Source of the DNA: Owenia fusiformis
Taxonomy: Eukaryota; Annelida; Polychaeta; Sabellida; Oweniidae
Assembly (NCBI GenBank): GCA_903813345.2
Contig: CAIIXF020000002.1
Coordinates: 906,001 to 970,000 of the forward strand
Direction: 5' to 3'
DNA: 64,000 nt
Position numbers and translations under genes: made by a program. A model generated the notes under the pieces. That model had not been told where the DNA came from and did no database searches. It saw only the letters and a list, made by a program, of their open reading frames with translations. This document shows, piece after piece, positions 58,631 to 64,000 of this stretch (positions within the stretch are counted from its first letter, which is position 1; each line of letters starts with the position of its first letter).

Positions 58631-59342
58631 CTGAAATTAAGACGACCGGATGTACGATGAAATGAGGGTTATAAGAAGATGGTCATAATTGCAATATATA
58701 TTTGCTGTTTTTTCCATGTCATGTTCATTTTCCAAGTCTAACATTCCTTTTTTATTTCAGGATAAAATTTTGCTTTTAAGCTAAATTGGAATTGTTGCAT
58801 CTTATAATATTCAAATTACTAAAAACATCAACTAACATTGGGAAACATTTGCAAAGATTGGCAAAGATTGGCAAACATTGGTTTTTGAAGCTAATATAAT
58901 TATGGTTAACGCTCTCCTTCCTTTTTACTTTCTGTTAGTGATGCTCATGTGAATTCTTTCGTGAGCAGCCACTTTTTGGCATGAAAACATTAAGCCTCTA
59001 TCAAATTAGATTTTCAAATGTTTAGTTTGAAAATTCATCAATGGGTTCTGTAACCATCCTTAATAATCCTTATACTCAATCTCAACATAACGTGACTTGA
59101 GCTAGCGATAAAGAAAAAAAACATGGTAGATGGCTGAAACCTCTCACGGTGTTCTATGAGAATTCCAATCTCCAATTTTATTTATTTATAAGAACGATAA
59201 AAATCACTGTGACCATTCTCCGAACGCAGGGATCCAGACGTCATCTCTGTTCCGAATGAAGGAACCGAATGGATGATGTCTGTAGCCGTGCGTTCGGATG
59301 ATGCCTAAAGAAGAGATTGCGAACTACGCAGACATAGCTTAC

Positions 59343-59526
59343 ATTCGGCAGAGGGTCAGCAAATGTACTATCCAATAGAATAGTTTCTGCTTCAAAACGG
59401 CAAGTTTCCTCGCACAAGACATCAACACTACAATCTTGATATGTATCAACAAATACTGTGTAAAGATTGGGTCCCTTATATTCAAAGAACCAATCATCCG
59501 TTGTGAGAAAAAGCGAACAGTCGCAC
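59343..59526 (-). CDS. Cysteine-rich gene, exon A (184 nt)
   Basis: Minus strand, acceptor GCTGTATTACAG and donor CCGAAT|GTAAGC. The 184-nt exon enters in phase 2 and exits in phase 0, encoding 61 full codons: CDCSLFLTTDDWFFEYKGP, then DCSVDVLCEETCRFEAE and ADPLPN. Five cysteines (two near the start, then a C-x5-C-x3-C group). Exon C, 1 kb upstream in the gene, has the same length, phases and cysteine plan and about half identical residues. A MITE (59583-60174) sits just 5' of its acceptor. Confidence 0.6.
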
Positions 59527-59582
59527 CTGTAATACAGCATGGTTGCCATGGTTACAAACTGTTACTTTTGTTAAGTAATTCA

Positions 59583-60174
59583 TGCCTCAGTCACAATGCT
59601 ACAGCCGTACGACAGCCGTACGGCGCAGTTTGAATTTGTGGAAACAGAAAGTCTACCCCGGACAAATAAGGCCATTCTGTTACTCAGACCATCTCTGCAA
59701 TGCACAGGAAATCGTTATAGAAAGGAAATCGTTCTAGAAAGGAAACTGAGAGAAGGCTGTGATATCTCACGATGATATAAGGCCTTTAATGGGATACAGC
59801 ACACGTTTACCTTAAAGCGTCCTAAATACCTAGGGAGAGGCAACCATAAGGGGACCGTACGTTGACCATACGGGGACCGTACGTTGACCGTACGGGGAAC
59901 CGTACAGAGTCTAATTTCAACAGCGACCGCAGTTATGAAAAAAGTCTCTGTTCAACAGCGACCGCAGTTATGAAAAAAGTCTCTGTGCTACAATAGAGGA
60001 TTTGCAAAAAAGCTTTAGAAATCTCATTGAAATCTCATTTTAGCGAGATGACAGGAGAGCCATGGCGACCCCTGGCTACAGGCTGTAAAAAACTGGGATA
60101 AGCCTTATGTCGACAAGACGTTGTTGAATTTTCTGCGGCCGTAGGCTCGCAACAGAGCAAATGTGACTGAGGCA
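59583..60174. mobile_element. 592-bp MITE in the intron before exon A
   Basis: The left end TGCCTCAGTCACAATGC and the right end GCAAATGTGACTGAGGCA are inverted. Both arms continue to a CGGCGCAG or CTGCGGCCG word. It is related by its ends to the MITEs at 25812 and 56787. Inside are several CCGTACGG palindromes (59606-59632, 59855-59907) and a 37-bp direct repeat of ACAGCGACCGCAGTTATGAA. No ORF. Confidence 0.7.
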
Positions 60175-60252
60175 TAAGAGTTGCTCTAACTAGAACGAGA
60201 GGAAACTTTCAAACATACAAATTAGTCCGTAGAACTCGTTCCCGGAAGATTA

Positions 60253-60432
60253 TCAAGCACTTTTTAAAAATGGTGCTGAAAATAACCATTTCAGTATTTT
60301 TACATTTACTGGTTTTCCTACATTTATCTGTGTACCTAACCATGCTGTATGTACAGAATAAATAGACAATACGTCTTCGGAATCAGGGTTTTTATAAAAG
60401 ATGGCAGCACAGATGGGCATTTGGCAACGTAA
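60253..60432 (-). CDS. Possible exon-E-like relic B
   Basis: After an AG at 60433 (weak acceptor, no pyrimidine tract) the minus strand reads LRCQMPICAAIFYKNPDSED and stays open to a stop at 60253. The C-x2-I-x3-NP spacing recalls exon E's CEQIRDNP, and it lies 74 bp downstream of exon C's donor, where an E-type exon would be expected in a tandem module. No donor in the right phase is visible, so it may be a decayed copy or chance. Confidence 0.2.
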   Translation of the reverse strand, partial: LRCQMPICAAIFYKNPDSEDVLSIYSVHTAWLGTQINVGKPVNVKILKWLFSAPFLKSA

Positions 60433-60506
60433 CTGATTTTTCGAAATGCTCAGTGTGCCAGACAGGTCCAATCAAGAAGTGATAAGCAACGATGTATTTT
60501 CCTTAC

Positions 60507-60690
60507 GTTTGGTAAAGGTGTACTCAGAGGTTCGTCGAGGATATCTTCCGAATCGAATCGGCAATTTTCGTCACAAATTTCCGCGTCAAAGGCACAATCT
60601 TCGTGAGTTGCATTCGAAACAAGATGGAGGATCGGGCCTTTATCTTCATCAAAGTAATCATCGGTGGCCAGTTTGATAGCACACGTGCAA
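60507..60690 (-). CDS. Cysteine-rich gene, exon C (184 nt), homologue of exon A
   Basis: Minus strand, acceptor TTCTATATAG and donor CCAAAC|GTAAGG. It encodes CTCAIKLATDDYFDEDKGP, then DCAFDAEICDENCRFDSE and TPLPN. Length, phases (2 in, 0 out), five-cysteine plan and the LxTDDxFxExKGPxL, CRFxxExIL and PLPN words are shared with exon A. An NAT glycosylation sequon lies at residue 26 of the exon. Shared exit phase 0 means it can splice to exon E but not to exon A in frame. Confidence 0.6.
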
Positions 60691-60900
60691 CTATATAGAA
60701 TTTAAAAAAGTGGGTTAGCGTTTACGGTTTTGGGTCGAGGCACGGAAATTCAGTCATATATTTCTAGAAAAGTTTAATTTAATGTTGGTGCTAGTCTTTC
60801 AAATGTGTTATGATGGTTAGATAACCCCGGGATACTTCGAAACAACTATTACGTAGCCCTCTTGGATATTTTTGAGTTCCAATGCATGATCGGAACATAC

Positions 60901-60950
60901 CTTGTGTGCTTGGATATACCATGGACGAGGGGTATCCCGGGGCGAACTAT
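60901..60950 (-). CDS. Cysteine-rich gene, small upstream exon F
   Basis: Minus strand, donor CACAAG|GTATGT at 60900. In the frame that exits in phase 2 it reads IVRPGIPLVHGISKHT, and the last two bases AG plus the T of exon C make a Ser codon before CTC. The acceptor is ambiguous: TATATGAAG| (50 nt) or GAAGATAG| (46 nt). It resembles the Pro-rich end of exon E in type. The first exon and signal peptide were not found. Confidence 0.4.
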
Positions 60951-61216
60951 CTTCATATAAAGAGGTCAGTTTTACATGGCGAAAGTTTCATTCATGAATT
61001 CTGGGACATAATAATTTCGTCAAAAACAGTACTTATCAAAATATTCTCGGGCTCGGGGCTTAACGGACTTGTTTGGCAATTAAAAAAGGTTTGGCAATAA
61101 ATTGCACAACTGCATGGTTTAGGTACACAGATCACAATAACTATTATTCAATCAATGGGCTAACGATTTTTGTTACGCAACCTGAGATAGCCGAAGATGT
61201 TTCAAACCTAACCCAA

Positions 61217-61392
61217 ACCCACTGGGGGATCCGGGGGGGGGGGGGGCTGGATGCCAGTGGATGGACCCAGAAAAATATTTTTTGGGCTCAAAAATTGTAG
61301 GGCCTCAATTAGTGGTCCTATTACTTGACCTTTTTGGCCTTATTCTTTAGTATTCGGCCAAATTATCAAAAATGGGCCTTAAATCTCCAAAA
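61217..61392 (+). mobile_element. hAT-like G-rich element fragment
   Basis: Starts CACTGGGGGATCCGGGGGG, then TGGACCCAGAAAAATATTTT, GGGCTCAAAAATTG and GGGCCT words shared with 48200-48381 and 63205-63370. The right terminal repeat is absent, and a foldback element begins where it would be. Confidence 0.5.
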
Positions 61393-61910
61393 TCACTGTT
61401 CCACAACTAGTTACTTTGACGGAACGTCAATGTAACAAAATGGATGAACTTCCTGGATCCGCGTTTTTTGTTTCCTCGATTAAAACCTACTAATAAGTCA
61501 AGTTGCGAATTATCATTTGGCACAAAGTTAGACAATATAGTCTAGCCTTTAGAAATGCTCTCGGTTTTGAATTTGATTTATAAAGCTGTTATTGTCTTAT
61601 TGATGTATTTAGACCATCGCTTTTGTTACATTGACGTAAGTCGTCAAAGTAACATACATTGGTAATATAATGGACTTTCGTCAATGTAACAAAAGCAAAG
61701 GACTAAATATATGAATTGCAACTTCATTAACAAAATAAATTACAAATCGAAGAAAAGCAAGACTATATTTTCTAGCTTTGCGCCAAATTATAATCTGCAA
61801 CTTGACTTATAAGAAGCTTTAAATCGACAAAACAAAAAACTCGTAACCAGGAAGTTCCTCCATTTTGTTACACTGACGTTTCGTCAAAGTAACTAGTTGT
61901 GGAACAGTGA
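61393..61910. mobile_element. 518-bp foldback element with nested palindromes
   Basis: The outer ends TCACTGTTCCACAACTAGTT and AACTAGTTGTGGAACAGTGA are perfect inverted repeats. The arms continue to pair through CAAAATGGA and GAACTTCCTGG. Three short palindromes of the form GTTACNNTGACG..CGTCAANGTAAC sit at both tips and near the centre (61627-61655). Inner arms also pair (GCTTTTGTTACATTGACG against CGTCAATGTAACAAAAGC). The whole could fold into one long stem. No coding capacity. Confidence 0.8.
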
Positions 61911-62189
61911 AAATATGGACCCAGTTTTTGTTTTTATGACTCGAAATGTGCTCCCCTTTTTAGCTTCTGTATCCACCAGTGAAACCCTAATCCTAACCAT
62001 AACCCCTAAATCGAAAGAATTGGAAATTCGCTCGACTCGACCATCTCCAATATTGCGTAGCAACGATGCTCTCCCCATTCAATAGAAGCTTACGAAACAC
62101 TTTGACCATCCACGGACACTGCGGCCAAAACGAGGGCGGCTATCAACAGCATTTCCCTATCTACTCTCCTATGACGGTCTATAATAAAA

Positions 62190-62360
62190 GCACTTGGTTA
62201 AGCCATATTTTCAATTGATGGATATCTGTTTAGAGGGATGGGGGGGGGGTGTCCAATTTACAGAAAATTCACAGAAAAATGGTTAAGCCATATTTTCAAT
62301 TGATGGATATCTGTTTAGAGGGAAGGGGAGGGGTGTCCAAGAATTCACAGAGAAATTTGT
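62190..62360. repeat. Two tandem copies of an 80-90 bp unit
   Basis: GGTTAAGCCATATTTTCAAT, TGATGGATATCTGTTTAGAG and GGGGTGTCCAA occur twice, the first with a longer G-tract. The copies are nearly identical, so the duplication is recent. Confidence 0.8.
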
Positions 62361-62583
62361 ATATCTGTCAAAATGAGCTCCTAGAAGCTCATCTTAACAT
62401 AGAGATAGGATAGTCTATGAATACTGGATATTTTCTTTTCTTAGTATGAAAGTTCAACGTTTGCCAACCGGAAGTTGCACTTTGGACCACGTGAACTTTT
62501 TATGCTTTAAGCTATTTGAAGAAACAAATCTAGAAAAATAGTTGGCAAACAAAATTAAATTCAATAAAAACAACATGTAATAA

Positions 62584-63003
62584 GAACTTCAGGTGGCCCA
62601 GCTGGCGAGGGGGGGGGGGGGGGTTCAAGCTTCAGTTGAAGAAGTACTTTTACATTTAAAGTCATTAATTGCACATAATTTAATGATGTTAAATTGGGAT
62701 AACAATGTACACATCTTTCATAATTATTTTGCAAATTTTAAGAATAGAAGCTACTATTAAGGTCAATGCTACTCGCAAACTATTCAATTCAATGGTCCTA
62801 TTCAATCTGATAGTATTACAATATGGTCAATAAATGAAATAAAAACATTAAAAACTTACATTGAAGATGAATATGGTTGTCAGACAGCTTGTGAGCGAAA
62901 ATACACTTCAAATAAGAGTGATATGGGAGAAAACATATGTTTCGAAGGTGAACCATTTCAAGGTGTTCTCAATGGTAAAACATACATCTTTATAAATAAA
63001 TAG
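62584..63003 (+). pseudogene. Coding-like frame broken by one stop codon
   Basis: One frame is open for 58 codons from 62584, meets a TAA at 62758-62760, then continues for 80 codons in the same frame to a TAG at 63001. The second block is clearly protein-like (SDSITIWSINEIKTLKTYIE, then YGCQTACERKY, ENICFEGEPFQGV and a final GKTYIFINK) with four cysteines. The first has NWDNNVHIFHNYFANFKNRS. It may be a pseudogene with a nonsense change, or a last exon whose acceptor lies near 62760 (weak ATTAAG). The poly-G at 62609-62623, next to AGCTGGCGA, resembles a hAT-like end and may not belong to the gene. Family not recognised. Confidence 0.4.
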
Positions 63004-63204
63004 TTAATTATTAAATTGATAACTAATCAAATTTTATTTCATTCATTAATTCAATAGAGTGGTTATAAAGCCTTAGCGACCCAACCTCCTTTGTTTACAT
63101 TCGCAAAACCGTTAAAAAACTAGAAACGTTTTCAAAACATTTTAAAAACTCAATAAATGGAACCGATTTCACTTGTCAGGTACGGGTATTTTAGTTCTAC
63201 ACGA

Positions 63205-63370
63205 ACTGAGCACACTGACGGATCTGAGGGGCGGGCCTTGGGGCTGGGTCCAGAAAAAGTTGGGGCCAAAAAAAATTTGGGCGAAAAAGGCTTAAAGGCT
63301 CCAAAAAGTGGGCCTTTTTGGTCATTACTGCGCCTTTTAAGGCCTTATTTTTTAATTTCAGGCTAAATTT
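63205..63370 (+). mobile_element. hAT-like G-rich element fragment
   Basis: CACTGACGGATCTGAGGGGC, TGGGTCCAGAAAAAGTTGGG, GGCCAAAAAAAATTTGGG and GGGCCTTTTTGG match the family at 48200 and 61217. The right end is not recognised. Confidence 0.5.
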
Positions 63371-63394
63371 TGAAAAAATGGGCCCACTTTTGGG

Positions 63395-63620
63395 TTTTAA
63401 TTTAACTAGCTGTGGAACACAATCTCCATTTCCGAGGAATAAGGTCATCATTTTTACCGAAATGATCATATATTCCGTGGTAATCAGTGCAACGGCTGTG
63501 ATGTGGAACACTATCTCCATTTCCGAGGGGTAATTAAGGTCGCCATTTTTACTGAAATAATCGGTTATATTCCGTAGTAATGTAAACACCGAGAGTGTCA
63601 CGGCTGTGATCATATGGAAG
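63395..63620. repeat. Two diverged tandem copies of a 100-110 bp unit
   Basis: TGTGGAACAC, ATCTCCATTTCCGAGG, AAGGTC.CATTTTTAC, GAAAT.ATC and TATTCCGT.GTAAT occur twice in the same order. The frames crossing it are not gene-like. Confidence 0.65.
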
Positions 63621-64000
63621 GAGTGTCCTACTCCATGCTTTCACTGCCAGACTTTTAAGATGACAAGTTGATACTTTTATTTGAAGAATTTCTGATATTA
63701 GGCCAGTGTTCCGTTGCTTTCAATTTCATCCTGACAACTACATGTACTACATTGAGAACAGGTTGATACTAGTATCTCCCAGCCTGTCTTATTTTGTTTC
63801 ATTTCAATCATTCAATCAGTAACAGCTGCATGCAGCATTGATCCCTTTATAATCCTAAATATTTGTAAAAATCCACGTATTAGAATAGTTATACCGATTA
63901 AAAATTTATAAACCCCTTTTCGCCTCGGAAGTATTTTTTAATGAACATTGTCGTATGGATAATATACCACAGGGTCCTTTTAAACAGTACCTGTGATGCA

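Noticed and set aside
59305-59342. 38-nt intron after exon A leading to a short exon ending GEWSQ
   Set aside because: Too short for a normal spliceosomal intron and the phase does not match; splicing to exon E fits both length and phase.

Overview
This is eukaryotic, animal DNA. It is AT-rich and gene-poor, with spliced exons bounded by GT/AG signals, very long introns, minisatellite arrays and many short inverted-repeat transposons. Mastermind, a co-activator of animal Notch signalling, points to an invertebrate metazoan. The repeat style (pogo-like, hAT-like, piggyBac-like and Mutator-like fragments, poly-C/poly-G element ends) would suit a marine invertebrate, but the species cannot be fixed from the sequence.

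Layout. (1) 1-9.1 kb: dispersed repeats and one well-formed minus-strand exon (2920-3099) of an unidentified gene. (2) 9154-38278, plus strand: a two-exon mastermind-like gene. Exon 1 (9154-9399) holds the Notch-binding basic helix and exon 2 (35513-38278) holds the rest, ending in a conserved acidic/hydrophobic tail. The 26.1-kb phase-0 intron is filled with tandem arrays (units of 18, 21, 24, 25, 33, 62 and about 145 bp), MITEs, a tRNA-derived SINE and two small orphan ORFs. (3) 38.3-52.3 kb: 3' UTR, then gene-free DNA with 37-bp, 50/78-bp and 81-bp arrays, a 1.6-kb hAT-like element with an 8-bp target duplication, and a piggyBac-like element nested in one arm of another inverted-repeat element. 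(4) 52377-53789, plus strand: an intronless 12-TM transporter of the nodulin-like MFS type. (5) 56.7-61.0 kb: a Mutator-like insertion with a 9-bp duplication nested in a MITE, then a minus-strand cysteine-rich gene. Its exons (60950 down to 58012) include two homologous 184-nt exons whose splice phases let either one, but not both, join the flanking exons. (6) 61.2-64.0 kb: a 518-bp foldback element, G-rich hAT-like ends and an open frame broken by one stop codon (62584-63003).

Most interesting are the candidate mutually exclusive exon pair in the unrecognised cysteine-rich gene, the interrupted frame near 62.6-63.0 kb, and a transposon end that seems to have seeded an 800-bp minisatellite. 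The genes show no operon-like cooperation; they are separate transcription units embedded in repeats.
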